NCBI RefSeq assembly: GCF_954871325.1
Contig: NC_088775.1
Location: forward strand, 4,327,475 to 4,391,474
Direction: 5' to 3'
DNA from: Gordionus sp. m RMFG-2023
Lineage: Eukaryota > Nematomorpha > Gordioida > Chordodea > Parachordodidae
DNA: 64,000 nt
Of the stretch, positions 45,297 through 56,460 are shown piece by piece. Numbering within the stretch: position 1 is the first letter of the stretch; each line of letters starts with the position of its first letter. A program made the position numbers and the translations under genes. The notes beneath the pieces are model-generated. The model was not told where the DNA came from, did no database searches, and worked only from the letters and a program-made list of their open reading frames with translations.

Positions 45297-45664
45297 TATA
45301 AGAATTTTACGATTTCTCGGATATGTGATAAGGATGTGATTTTATAATTTTAAGTTAACACATTTTTTAAACATTTAAAACACAAAAATTTAATTTATCT
45401 TTTTTTATTATAACATATAAATTTCAAAAACTATCATATAACAAAAAAACATAACAATACATACAAAAAAATTATAATATATCAATATCCTACAGATATG
45501 TCTTTCAAATATAATTTATTTACATTTTATCGTTATAAATCATTTTTAACTTTTTACCTTTAAATTGATTTGTACTTTTACATTTAAATCGATTTTAACT
45601 TTTACATAAAATATTTCATTATCACCTCGATCGATTTTATTTAAATTATTTCCACAATATAACA
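45297..45664 (-). repeat. 3' LTR of the gypsy element
   Basis: 368 bases. Its outer ~60 bases and its TGTTATATTGTGG end match the other LTR; the middle ~270 bases are not found there. This copy probably shows the ancestral LTR layout. Confidence 0.8.
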
Positions 45665-45816
45665 TTTCCTTCTCTTTTAGTATCCCCCTTCATCGTACCC
45701 ATCATTCGTATCGTATATTGAGGTAATCCCTAAGTTCTTTATTTATTCCAAGTCCATGTACCTTTTCGTTCTAACATCAAATTTAACTAAAAAAATTATA
45801 TTTTATTTTATATAGT

Positions 45817-48366
45817 TTATTTATAATCAATGAATTTCTTCGGTCTCAAATTGTATTGTCGACTTGGCTCTTGAATACTTATTTGATTTCGATCTCGTAT
45901 CTGGCTTTGAACTTGAACTTGTTCTTTCTTTTTATCTTGATTTTGCTCCTGACCTCTTCCCCCTCTAAATACTCGTTCACTCGTCGTATAATCATTACTT
46001 GTCGATCTTATTTTTATTTGATCCAAATGTCTTCTTATTATATTATGTCCAGTATCTATTTTGTATGATAAATTTCCATCTTTATGTATTACTAGTCCTT
46101 TATCCCACATGTTTTCCTTGAACGTTTTATACCAAATTTTATCTCCTACGTTGATATTTCTCGTTACTGTTATTTTGCGATTTAATACGTTATCTTTTTC
46201 CTCCATAGGTAAATCCCATTTTGTCCTTATACTTCTTGAAAACATTAATTTGCTTGGTATCATATTTGTCGTCGCATTTGGAGTATTTCGATAATTAAAC
46301 AAAAAATTTTCTAAAGCTATGTCGGCGTTAACTTTTGTGTTATTCTCCATATTTCTCTTCAAGCTCATTTTCATTGATTTAATCATACATTCGCATTGAC
46401 CATTGGATTGTTGATGATGTGGAGCAGTCAAAATATGTTTTATTCCATGATCCTCACAAAATTTTTTAAATAGGTGACTAGTGAAATTGGTGCCATTATC
46501 CGTCACGATGTTATACGGTATTCCAAATAGACTTATTATTCTCATCAGTTCTTTCACAGTAGATTCTGTTGTAATATTTTTCATTCTCTTTATTATTGGA
46601 AATTTGCTATACGCATCCACAAATACCATGTAATCATTATCTCTGAACTGTGCAAAGTCAATATGTACTCGTTCAAAAATTTTAGTCGCGATTCTCCATG
46701 GATTTTGTATATTGTGTGGATTGTCTGCCCATTTGTTACATTCTTCACACTCTTTTACCTCTTGAACTACATCTGCATTTATACCAGGCCACCATAAATA
46801 ATCTTTCGCCAATAATTTTATCTTGCCTGCGCCTAAATGTCCTTTGTGTAAATCTTTTAACATCTCATTTCTCATTTTCCTCGGTATTATGATTCGGTTT
46901 TCTTTAAAAAGGCAATTCTTTACCAAACTCAACTCCATTTCCATATTCTTGTATGTTTTGTTTTTTATGTCTTCACCATGTTTGATGTTATTTATTACTT
47001 CCATTAATTCATCCTCATCGTTTGTTTCTTTCACTATTCTTTGAAAGTTAATTGGTATGTCCCATAAATCACTAGTAATCTCATTATTTTCTATATTTTG
47101 TATACCCTCTTCAGTATTTCTTTGTGGTAATCTTGATAAACAGTCTGGTATTGTATTGCGATTACCAGCTCTGTGAACTATCGTGAAATCGTAAGCTCCC
47201 ATAGCCAAATTCCACTTTTGCAATCTCATCGATATTGACGTGTTATCTTTTAATCCTTTTGTAAATATGTAAACGAGTGGCTTGTGGTCGGTTATAATGA
47301 CGAATTTGGAGCCTATGAGGTACTCCTGAAACTTCTTCACTGCATATACTATTGCTAAAGCCTCTCTCTCGATATTTGTATAGTTAATTTCTGCTTTCAA
47401 TAAAGTTCTCGATGCGTATGCTATAGGCATCTCCTTGCCATTTCCTTCTATATGAAATAATACAGCACCTAAACCTTTTTTTGAAGCATCCGTCGCGATA
47501 CCTATCGGCAAATCTGGATTGCAATAATTTAACGATGGTGGTGTACTAATTAGATTCTTCAAATCATCATAACATCTTTGATGTACGTCATTCCACAAAA
47601 AATTTTCTTTATTTACTATCTTGTATAATGGATCCGCTAAATCCGCAAAATTACATAAAAATTTTTGGTAATAACTAGCCATGCCCAAAAACGTTGCTAG
47701 TTCTTCTTTAGTTGTTGGTACTAGCATGTCCGTAATGGCCTTTATCTTTTTTCCATTCGGATGAATCCCCTTATCATCAATGTCGTGTCCTAGAAATCGT
47801 ATTTCTTTCTTGAAAAATATACTCTTCGTAAAATTAGGTATTAGTCCATATTTTGAGATTCTGTCAAAAACCAATTTTATGTTTTTCATGTGTTTTTCGT
47901 CATCATCACCAGTAATTAATAAGTCATAAATGTAGAAAATAACGTCTTTTAAATCACCAAAAATTTTATCCATAGTCTGCTGAAAGATAGCTGATGATGT
48001 CTTTAAACCAAAAGGAAGTCTGGTGAATCTGAAGTAGCCTCTATGCGTGGATATGGTGAGAAGATTTCTTGATTCTTTATGAATTGGTATTTGAAGGAAA
48101 GCATTCTTAAAATCTATTTTTGTAAACTTCTTGCCTTTTGACAGCTTTGATATAAGGTCATTGATTCTTGGAATTGGGTATTTGAAGTCTACCAGTGCAG
48201 GATTGATTGTGCTCTTGAAGTCTAAGCAAAGCCTCAATGTACCATCGCTCTTATAAACAGGTGTGAGCAAACTCGCCCAACGTACGTTGTCCACTGGCTC
48301 GATTATCTTGTCATCGATCCACTTCTGCAACTCCTTTGTTAACAAATCATGTCGTTTATATGGCAC
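45817..48366 (-). pseudogene. gypsy pol region (fossil): RT, RNase H, integrase
   Basis: Long open region of about 850 codons. Domains in order are the RT core (TKIDFKNAFLQIPIHKES, FTRLPFGLKTSSAIFQQTM), RNase H (GIATDASKKGLGAVLF, YTNIEREALAIVYAVKKF, FVIITDHKPLVYIF), the H2C2 integrase finger (LHKGHLGAGK ... CEECNKW) and the integrase core (VTDNGTNFTS, HHQQSNGQCE). A basic C-terminal tail follows. It belongs to the Ty3/gypsy element and is treated here as a fossil. Confidence 0.9.
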
Positions 48367-48380
48367 TCGTCTTGGCGGTA

Positions 48381-48863
48381 TTATTTTGGTATAGCGTCCT
48401 GTTTAAGATAAAGTTTAACATAACTGCGATTTATAGGCTTTTTGTCAACTTTGGTTTTACATTCGTTTATCATCTTTTGTATTGCATCAACATAATTTTC
48501 TTCGACATGGTTTACAAATTGATCTAATATGTTGCCAAACACTTTTAACCATGTCCTACCCAACAGCGGTATTTTATTGCTCTGCACTACGTGTATGTTC
48601 AAGGTCTCTGTCTTGTTCCCATATTTTGCCTTGATGTCAACGGTGCCCAACACCTTTATAATTCTCCCATCGTAGCCCGTAGGTTTTGTTTCTGATTTCT
48701 TTAATGTTTTAATACCAATTTTTCTTGCAACACTTATTGGTAGTATTGTGAATCTTGACCCCATGTCTATCTGTAATTCAATTGGCACATCATTAAGGTG
48801 CATCGTGATTTTATATGCGTCATACGCTTTGTTATTATCATCATCAAGATTATTTATATCCAC
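48381..48863 (-). pseudogene. gypsy aspartic protease region (fossil)
   Basis: A retropepsin-like segment lies upstream of pol in element orientation (IELQIDMGSRFTILP followed by KIPLLGRTWLKVFG), spaced as usual between gag and reverse transcriptase. Frame relations to its neighbours are as expected for an element that reads through or shifts between gag and pol. Confidence 0.75.
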
Positions 48864-48962
48864 ATTAAAAAGACTATATTCTTCTTTTTCAATTTTATCA
48901 CAATTTACATCCTTTATTTCCTTTATTTCTTCTATATTGACCGTATTTACTTTATTTGAGTA

Positions 48963-49945
48963 TCACCGTTGATTATTGTCATTATTTCGGTATCTGTTAT
49001 TATTATACGTAGTTTTGGTTGCAATTCTGATTGTAGTTACGATTATAACTTTGATCGTAATTCTGATTATATCTTGGTCTGTATCTTGAATCATTATTAT
49101 TTCTATCATTGTATCTGTCATAATTACGCCTATCGTTATAATTATCATTATTGAATCTCGATCTTGGCGCTCTGTCATTATATTAATATCTATGATTAAA
49201 GTTATTTTGATACCGCAGATTGAAATTGTTACGATAACGTGAATCATAATTGTTTCCTTGAAACTGCCAATTATCGCATCTAGGTGTCCACTGCCGTTTA
49301 AACCCATTATCATTTGAAGTACATGCCAATCTATTGTTACCATCGTATTTCACCAGTTGATTATTCGAACTTATCCTCTTGACTTCGACCTCATCTATCG
49401 CTTTCACCATGGTTCCTGCTTCAATTTTTATATTAACAATTTTACTTAAAATATTGTCACACGCTTCTTTCTCTTCTATATCTGCTGCTGCCTTTAGTAT
49501 CATATCTATATTTATATTTTCCATTTTAGAAATTCTCTGCCTGATTTTCTTACTTATCGATGAAAGCCTTATTTTTTCTATTGCTCTCTCAAAGTCTTTA
49601 TACTTACATTTAGTATTTAAACCACATACTCGAGTTACCCAGGCCTGAAATTTTTCACCTGGATTTTGCACCGCCGCCGCAAAATCAACCTTGTAACTGT
49701 TCATAGATTTTTCAGGGTGTAGAAGTTTAAACTTCTCAATTAAATTTGTAAGATTAGAAAACTCGGACGATGTACAGATTACCTCTAGATTTAAGTACTC
49801 GTCTTCTGGTAATCTGTTTGTGAAAATACTCGCTTTTTCCGCTTCCGTCCATTGGCTAATCGAATCTTTTTAAAAAAAACTCAACGTTCCCTGTAAACGC
49901 CGGTACGTCAACTATATAATTTTTTGTATTTACTAACGGTTTCAT
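48963..49945 (-). pseudogene. gypsy gag region (fossil)
   Basis: A capsid-like helical segment (GEKFQAWVTRVCGLNTKC, FERAIEKIRLSSISKKI) is followed by an Asn/Arg/Tyr-rich tail (NYDSRYRNNFNLRYQNN). A likely gag start is the ATG at 49945. A classical CCHC knuckle was not obvious. Broken. Confidence 0.65.
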
Positions 49946-50074
49946 AATGTATATTATTTATAATGATCGTTTATTTCACATCTTATTTATATCATATATC
50001 ACACGGGAAAAAAAATATATTTATATACGTATATAAAATTGAATAATACAAGCTAATAAATTTATCTGGTAGCG

Positions 50075-50247
50075 TTGGTCAAATGATTCAATCTCTTCGA
50101 TAGCATTGAGCATTAATAAAGAAACTATCCCCATAGGAGTCAGTGAACTCTTGTCCTTGTATGGCCGAAAACGCAGTTTGCATCTCATCTGCATTATCGT
50201 AATAGAAGAAATGGACCAATCTTGTTTCGTGTATAAACGGAATGGAT
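50075..50247 (-). repeat. Leader segment of the gypsy element, inverted copy inside its 5' LTR
   Basis: This ~173-base segment lies between gag and the primer-binding site and recurs in inverse, almost unchanged, at 50454-50628. In element sense it is open and reads HETRLVHFFYYDNADEMQ, then TAFSAIQGQEFTDSYGD, which does not look like gag. It may be a captured host fragment or leader sequence. Confidence 0.7.
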
Positions 50248-50393
50248 TTGTGCGTCGAAGTATTGCGATGTTGCCTGATTTCAAAGCGTGATGGACATCT
50301 TATAATCATGATGTATCGAAATCGCTCTGTTATATTGTAACTATAAACTGAGACTATTATAAGAATTGTAAACGTCGGAATACGTTGCCACCA

Positions 50394-50667
50394 TATAAGA
50401 ATTTTACGATTTCTCGGATATGTGATAAGGATGAGATTTTATAATTTTAAGTTAAATCCATTCCGTTTATACACGAAACAAGATTGGTCCATTTCTTCTA
50501 TTACGATAATGCAGATGACATGCAAACTGCGTTTTCGGCCATACAAGGACAATAGTTCACTGACTCCTATGGGGATAGTTTCTTTATTAATGCTCAATGC
50601 TATCGAAGAGATTGAATCATTTGACCAACTCGAGTGATTTTATTTAAATTATTTCCACAATATAACA
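50394..50667 (-). repeat. 5' LTR of the gypsy element, middle replaced
   Basis: The outer ~60 bases and the final ~40 bases match the 3' LTR. The middle is the inverted copy of the neighbouring leader segment (50454-50628), so the total is 274 rather than 368 bases. Confidence 0.8.
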
Positions 50668-50735
50668 ATTTACTAGAAATTTCCATTCATACCAGATCTG
50701 GACCAAGCCCAGTCGAACCGGTCTGGGATAGCCTG

Positions 50736-51041
50736 TTAGTGTCTAGGCCCGTAATGAAATATCAGAACTTAGCGAAAATTTTGTCCGGTCCACAATACTG
50801 ACTTAAAATGTCACATTATCTTTCTCAAATAATATAATTGTTAAAGGGCTAAAATTTATTTAAATTGAAAGAGGTGGGCTATGAGATGTTTGATTTGAAA
50901 TGCCCAACAATTTTCAACTAAATGATACAATTCAAAAAAGAATTTTTAAGCCTAGCCCAACCCGGCCCGGATATTTAAGCCCGGTCCGAAATTCTAAAAT
51001 CCGACTTTTTTTAGGAGCCCGGGCCTGCATGTCACTTGGGA
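50736..51041. mobile_element. GC-punctuated miniature element, tentative
   Basis: 'ttagtgtctaggcccg' on the left and 'cccgggcctgcatgtcactt' on the right are rough inverses resembling the TAGTGATCTGCA/GGGCC family. The interior includes 'cccaacccggcccgg'. No target duplication was found. A further GC-richer stretch 50690-50735 ('ggaccaagcccagtcgaacc') may be part of it. Confidence 0.4.
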
Positions 51042-51179
51042 TATGTTTAAATTGATTGATAAACATTTTGAAACCGGAGCCAGAATTTGATAGCTTAGGA
51101 ACCGTGTCAAAATTAATTTTGAGACCGTAATCATTACCGGATCTCTTTTTTTAAAAGTTCGGTTTTAAACTCTCGTTAA

Positions 51180-51322
51180 TTTTAATTAATCAAAATATTA
51201 AGATGTCCGTTCAGTTTATACTTATAATTTTGTGTCTTCAAAGCGGCCAAGTATTCGCGAAATAAATGTTTGTCAACTTCAGTTATACCTAGGTTAATGA
51301 TTTCGTCGGGTGGTCCGATAGA
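51180..51322 (-). CDS. Possible last exon of an unknown gene
   Basis: On the minus strand an acceptor-like 'tttttaag' is followed by an open stretch (SSIGPPDEIINLGITEVD, HLFREYLAALKTQNYKYKL) to a stop at about 51180. Codon use is less A/T-skewed than the surroundings. No family is recognised and no adjoining exon can be joined with certainty, so this could be chance. Confidence 0.3.
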
Positions 51323-51369
51323 TGAAAGTCCCTTAAAAATTCGTAAAAAAACAAAATATAATTTCAAAT

Positions 51370-51660
51370 TCTAATAATATAATAAATCGGGAGATATACA
51401 CGCGAAAGCCCTCAAGGAAAATATTTTTTTTAGGGTTGGGGAAATCGCGCGAAATTTTTCACGGGCCGGACTGGCCGGGGCCAATTCGGTCCGGGATGAT
51501 ATCGAATTAATAAACCAAGGTTTGGGAGGGTTATGGGGTGTTATCGCATTTAGATAAAATTTTGGCGTTGATGTTTTACCAACGTAAGAAAACGCGTCCA
51601 CACCAAAAAAAAAAGAAAAGGATTGATGCGGCACGACGATAAAAATTTATGCTAAAAATA
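51370..51660 (-). other. GC-richer stretch, possible exon or element remnant
   Basis: An open minus-strand frame of 87 codons includes NPPKPWFINSISSRTELAPA. It also contains 'ggccggactggccggggcc', typical of the GC-rich miniature elements here, so a transposon origin is at least as likely as coding. Confidence 0.25.
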
Positions 51661-51789
51661 AGGGAATAATTCGAAACCTTTAAAAAATGAACGACTGGTC
51701 AAACTCCGTTGCCTTCAAAACAAAAAAATATATTATATGATCTTATAATTTTGAAGTTTATAAACAATTATAATCATTTGATACTAGAC

Positions 51790-52008
51790 TAGCGTTGTTA
51801 AATTGCTTCCATTCGAGCCAATTTTTTAAAAACGGCTAACTCAATATTTTAGCACACAAAAAAAATATTGCTAATGGATGCTCAAACTCTTTGCGTTATC
51901 TAAGAGCCAAATCTTAAGGCTTGCATAATATATTTTTTCCGGATAAAATTTTGAGTTAGCCGTTGTTAAGAAAAAATGGGCTCAAAACGAGACGTTTAAG
52001 CAATACTA
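51790..52008 (+). mobile_element. CAGTGTTG miniature element, copy 7
   Basis: Nearly full length: starts 'tagcgttgttaaattgct', with 'aaaaacggctaactcaatat' inside, and ends 'gacgtttaagcaatacta'. Confidence 0.75.
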
Positions 52009-52189
52009 ATTTATACAAAGGGAGCCAGCCCGTTTAAAAATTGTATAAAAAGATATTGCAAAAATTAAGAGATGTAATCGTGTGTCAAACGCGGGAAACA
52101 GTATCAAAATTATCTTGTTTTTTTTTGCGAGTTTTTAAGAGAAGCTTCTCACCCTCCGCTTTTACCGTGCCAAATTTTTCCGGATTTTT

Positions 52190-52445
52190 CTAAGCTAAAT
52201 CCAGAATTAAACCACACAGGATTCGGGGATAGGGTTCGCGATTTTTAAATAATACGTATACTAAATGGATAACGAAAATAATTGTCTGTTCAGTCAAGTT
52301 ATCCAAAAAAAAATACTTCAAAGGGGCCTTTCGATTAAACCATGATAAAAATGAGCGTACAAAATTATTTTTAGATAAAATTTCGGAGGGACTCGTAGTA
52401 AAAAAAAATTCTTTCAAAACTCCATAGGTCATTATAACGATGCTA
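52190..52445 (-). CDS. Possible exon of an unknown membrane-type protein
   Basis: A minus-strand open stretch reads VLKEFFFTTSPSEILSKNNF, then SFLSWFNRKAPLKYFFLDN, and a hydrophobic TIIFVIHLVYVLF that could be one membrane span. A stop follows near 52190, or a GT just before it could be a donor. The upstream end runs into a miniature element. I do not recognise the protein. Confidence 0.25.
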
Positions 52446-52449
52446 ACGC

Positions 52450-52575
52450 AGCCAAAGATATTATGCAAGCTTAGAGATTTTGCTCATAGATGGCCGAATG
52501 GTTTGGACATCTATTAACGAAATCTCGAAATTTGCGTAATTTTTTGGGGGGCTAAAACGAGCAGTTTAACAAAGG
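52450..52575 (+). mobile_element. CAGTGTTG miniature element, partial copy 8
   Basis: The right part of the family: 'gatattatgcaagcttagag', 'ggtttggacatctattaacg', 'gagcagtttaac'. Confidence 0.6.
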
Positions 52576-53357
52576 TCGAACAGGGCGGAACCTAAAGTTA
52601 ACATACATAGCCTATAATTAAATCATTTTAAAGTTTAATCATCAGGGGAGGTTTAATCGCCATTAGTTTCTTTCTTTCTTTCTCTTTCTTTTTTTTAAAT
52701 AATTTTTAAGCGGCGTCAAGAATAAAAATATTATAATTTTTATAAGTAAGTTTTTCTAATAAATGAAATTTGTTATTGATTGAATTTTGGAAAAAAGAAA
52801 AATAAATATATATGTATTATCGTTCTATTCCACAAGAAAAGTAAAACCGTTTCCAAATCTTAGAAGAAAATGTCGATTTTACAAAATAAGTGTCAATTTA
52901 CTTAACAAAAAATAAGTGTCAATTTACTTTAAAAAAAACAGATTTCAAGTTTCCAGATTTTGAAACCCGTTCAATAAATTATTTACGCGGTTTTGTGTTC
53001 TTTATATAATATATCCGGTTTCACTTTGTCCCTTCCTTTTCTACCCCCATTCTTTTAAAAAATATATATTATAAATTTAGTTCCGATTCCACTTTGCCCC
53101 TCCCTGCCTTGCCCCGAAATAAGAATGGAAATATAATTTTGATTTTATACTATTTTTAAAATTTAGTTTTAAGGAAGTAAAGATCGTATAACAAACTAAT
53201 TCTAACTAATAAATAATTATTTTTTTTGTATATGTAAAATATAAACAAAAATCAATTTTGAAAAGCGTATAATTTTTTGAAATAATGAAGAATAGTTTTA
53301 AGTTTTACCTAAAAGTCAAAAACTGATATTATTTTAGTAGGCAATCAAAAGAAGGCC
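52576..53357. other. AT-rich interval with a C/T-rich stretch
   Basis: 'aaaataagtgtcaatttact' is repeated twice in tandem at about 52878-52930. Two loosely similar stretches with 'ccactttgcccctcc' and 'tcactttgtcccttcc' lie at 53020-53110. No coding region is seen. Confidence 0.4.
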
Positions 53358-53472
53358 TGATATTTGGCTCATAGATGACACAAAGGTTTGGACATCTAGT
53401 AGCGAAATCTCAAGACATAGCCAATATTTTTCCGGCTAAATTATGGATGGAGTTAGCCGTTTAGCAACACTA
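53358..53472 (+). mobile_element. CAGTGTTG miniature element, partial copy 9
   Basis: 'aaggtttggacatctagtag' then 'cgaaatctcaagacatagc', ending 'agccgtttagcaacacta'. It is truncated on the left. Confidence 0.6.
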
Positions 53473-54245
53473 ATTTTGGGGAGTAAAAAATAAAATCAAA
53501 ATTATTTTTCTTTTCTTTCCTTACCTTTCCTTTCAATTTTTAATCACTAACAAAAAAATTTAAATATTTTACTTTTCCTTTTGGATTTTAGAGAATAAAA
53601 ATGGAATTTTCTCCGCCGAAAGATTTTTAAAAAATTGTCAAATTTTTTTTTTGAATGAATCTTCTAAAAAAAAATAAATATTTATTATAGGATAATTATA
53701 TTGTTTAATTTCATTTTATTTTAATACATCTGTTTGGTTGGTATTTAGATTAAAAAAATATACAATAATTTGATAAAAAATATGTAAAAATAAATCAAAT
53801 AAATAAGTGATTTTCTTTTCTCGATAAATATTTTTTATTTTTTTAATGAAGAATGAAATAGAATAAAATTATATTTTTGAGAAAATAGTAATTGCTAATA
53901 AAAATCAATTTCCGAATCGAATATTATTAGGTTAGAATTTTCAATTTTTTTACTAAATAAGATATATAATATAACACAAAGAAAACATACACAACACACA
54001 CAACTGTCTTTGCGATAAGAATGAATCTTAATTCTTTAAAAAAAATGAAAGTATTTATAAATATTGATTGGAATTTAATCATCGATTTTGATTTCCCACT
54101 AAAATAAAATACGAATTTAATAAAATGGGAAGATCCACGAGGTAAATTAAATATTAAGAGGAGTGACGTAATATAATCCTCAAATTACTACAGTGAGGAA
54201 GTGATACACCACCATAAGATGATATATATACGCCTATGTCATTTT
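53473..54245. other. AT-rich interval
   Basis: No open frame, repeat or composition change stands out. A short CA-rich stretch lies near 53975-54005. Confidence 0.35.
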
Positions 54246-54355
54246 GATGCACTCTCCTCCTTGTTTACCTTTTATTAGGGTTGGAGACAAAGCACATGAG
54301 TACAACCTGTATATGTTATTACAATCTCAAGGTAAACAAAGAGGAGAGTACATCA
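54246..54355. repeat. Short palindrome, ~27-base arms
   Basis: 'tgatgcactctcctccttgt' then 'ttacctt' on the left is mirrored by 'aaggtaaacaaagaggagag' then 'tacatca' on the right, with a ~50-base loop. The segment just to its right, 54360-54425, is the dispersed repeat also found at 43805-43870. Confidence 0.65.
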
Positions 54356-54540
54356 AAGTCTACTAAAACAGCTGTCTCCATTCTTAGAAGAACTAAAAGT
54401 ACCCCTAATCCTAAAGGGTGGGTAAGCCTCCTTATTTTTTTTTTTTTAAAAAAAAGGAATTTCCTAGTGGAATCCATTATAAAAAATAAACGTGTCAAAT
54501 TCAAATTACGAATACTGACAACTGAGAAATCATACTGAGA

Positions 54541-54650
54541 CCCGATCAAGATTTTAGCCAAAAAGGTCTCCAAAACCTTTCTATAATATATGAGCAAAAT
54601 CTCCAAGCTTAAGTAATTTTGGCTAAAATTTTAGTTATTAAGTGATTTAA
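54541..54650 (+). mobile_element. CAGTGTTG miniature element, degraded copy 10
   Basis: 'gattttagccaaaaaggtct' followed by 'gagcaaaatctccaagctta' and 'ggctaaaattttag'. It is heavily diverged and lacks both ends. Confidence 0.4.
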
Positions 54651-54728
54651 GAGATGAACGCAGATAAATTAAGCTAAATAATTTTTAAAATATAAATTCT
54701 ATTTTAGCCATCTTCCGCTATTTAATTA

Positions 54729-54941
54729 CAGTGGTGTTTAAATGGCTGGATTTGAATCGATTTTTTAAAAAAACGGCTAACTCAAATATTTTATATGGGA
54801 AAAAAATATTACGCAATGCTCATAGATGGATGGGCACAAAGGTTTTTGAACATCTATTAGGGAAAATCTCGACGTTTTAAGCAATTTTTTTTTCTGGCTA
54901 AAAATTCATTTCGGCTCAAATCGACCCGTTTCAATAACATT
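54729..54941 (+). mobile_element. CAGTGTTG miniature element, copy 11
   Basis: Starts CAGTGGTGTTTAAATGGC with 'aaacggctaactcaaatatt' inside, and ends 'cgacccgtttcaataacat'. Full length with many differences. Confidence 0.7.
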
Positions 54942-54944
54942 ATT

Positions 54945-55690
54945 AAAATATGCTTAGATTAAATGATATTTTTTTTATTTAATTCGAAAAACTTGTATAA
55001 TCATTTTTATATTTATTAAATAATATGGTTATCATTTTTATTAGGTATACTATAAACATTCATCTTATTATGCAATATAATTAGAATCTAACCCATATGA
55101 AATATTTCCCGGGGAAATTATCAAACTCCCCCCACCCTATTGTATTCTACAAATATCATATTTTTCAGGAATTTTAATCATATTTTACTAAAAATATCTT
55201 TTTTTTTCCTCGTGGTATTAAATTCATAATTATATTTTGTATTTTGTGTATGTAAAACGATTATTCTCACTCATATTCTAGTTTCTAGAACAATAAACGA
55301 TCTCGTGTAATGTTCACCCGAAGGAAATATTTCTAATTTATTTGGTGGTTAATCAAAAGTTTGATATGGATTAAATAGAATTAATTCCTTTTTTATCATA
55401 ACAAACTTATTTTTTAGTATAGAATATATCAAGCTGAATCAATTAATCCCCCCCCCCTCCAAAAAAAATACAAAGCAAACAAAACAATTTAATGAAATAT
55501 ATTGGCAGTGTGTCATCTGCAAAGTAAATTAATTATTGAATTTGATAAGAGTCTTGGTTTTGAATGGTCAATTCTTTTAACTCAATATGCGTATTGGAAG
55601 AAATTATTTCAATCTCTTAAAACCTTAATAAAAATTTGTTAAACAGGTGAATATTGAAAGGATTTTAAAAATACAGTAACCAAATTAGAA
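54945..55690. other. AT-rich interval
   Basis: A C-run (55447-55455) and A/T-rich sequence. The final part (about 55500-55690) may be the degraded 5' part of the hAT relic that follows, but I cannot confirm it. Confidence 0.35.
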
Positions 55691-55703
55691 TTTGACCCTC
55701 ATC

Positions 55704-56460
55704 ATTAGTGACGGGTGGACAAATATAAGGTGGGAATGCATTATAAATTTTATGATAGCAACCAAATATTCTATAAATCAATTGAAACAGGGACCAATAT
55801 ACTTGCGAAGGAATATATGTCAAACGAATTTACTAAATTGAAGAAAAGTATGAGTATTTGTAAAAAAATAAATATCAAACTATTGCATACACTGAGGTGT
55901 GTAGCTCACTGACTTAATTTGCTTTAAAAGAACATGGCAAATAAAATATTTTGCCAATTCAAATTTTTTTAGAAAGCCCAAAAGTACATTCTTTTATCAA
56001 CATATAAGGAAACAACAACTCAGATTGAAGTTGTCTAGGCCAACTCGTTTGGACAGAAATAGTATAGATGATAAATAGCCTGTTAATATAGCAATACTTG
56101 ATATTTTTATTTTGCAGATAGATAGAGATAAAAGACTAACTCTTTTTGATAATGAAGGTTTATTAAAACATCTTCCATAGCTATAATTTTATAATTTAAA
56201 AAAAAAGAAGCTATTTGTAACACAAATAGACAGCGGAAGCGGAAAAATGACACGCTTCCTCGGACATTTATTCATATCAGAGAAATATTTAGCAATTCTA
56301 AAGCAATATCAAATCTCTCGCAGAAGGGGATTCGAAAAATTTAATGATAAAAACATCGGGGGCTATTTTTTGGTTGCTGGGTGTACATCTCATATGTTTG
56401 ATCCGAGAATATTGCGGGTTTCAATTTGAAAGACATTTATCGGTGACATCGACTACAGTG
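55704..56460 (+). pseudogene. hAT (DUF659-type) transposase relic, N-terminal half
   Basis: The family's ISDGWTN motif (55704 on) is followed by IRWECIINFMIA. A frameshift moves the reading to FYKSIETGTNI, then KEYMSNEFTKLKK and, with further damage, RCVAH before a stop where 'CxAHxLNLLL' is expected. Further shifts and stops follow, with a last open piece near 56247-56429. It is unrelated in subfamily to the giant hAT transposase. It is dead. Confidence 0.65.

Larger units (their letters stand above)
45297..50667 (-). mobile_element. Ty3/gypsy retrotransposon (fossil), minus orientation
   Basis: LTRs lie at 45297-45664 and 50394-50667, starting TGTTATATTGTGG in element orientation and flanked by ATTTA (45292-45296 and 50668-50672), the 5-bp duplication usual for Ty3/gypsy. 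A tRNA-like 3' end ('gttgcca' then 'cca', to 50393) abuts the 5' LTR as primer-binding site. A polypurine tract (AAAAGAGAAGGAAA in element sense, 45665-45680) abuts the 3' LTR. In order gag, protease, reverse transcriptase, RNase H and integrase follow, the Ty3/gypsy order, without an envelope gene. It looks lightly broken, with perhaps a handful of breaks, mostly in gag. The shared LTR outer segments are nearly identical, so the insertion is young. Confidence 0.9.

Noticed and set aside
45856-49648. Plus-strand open frames across the gypsy element
   Set aside because: They are antisense shadows of gag and pol; their hydrophobic peptides come from reading A/T-rich coding sequence backwards.
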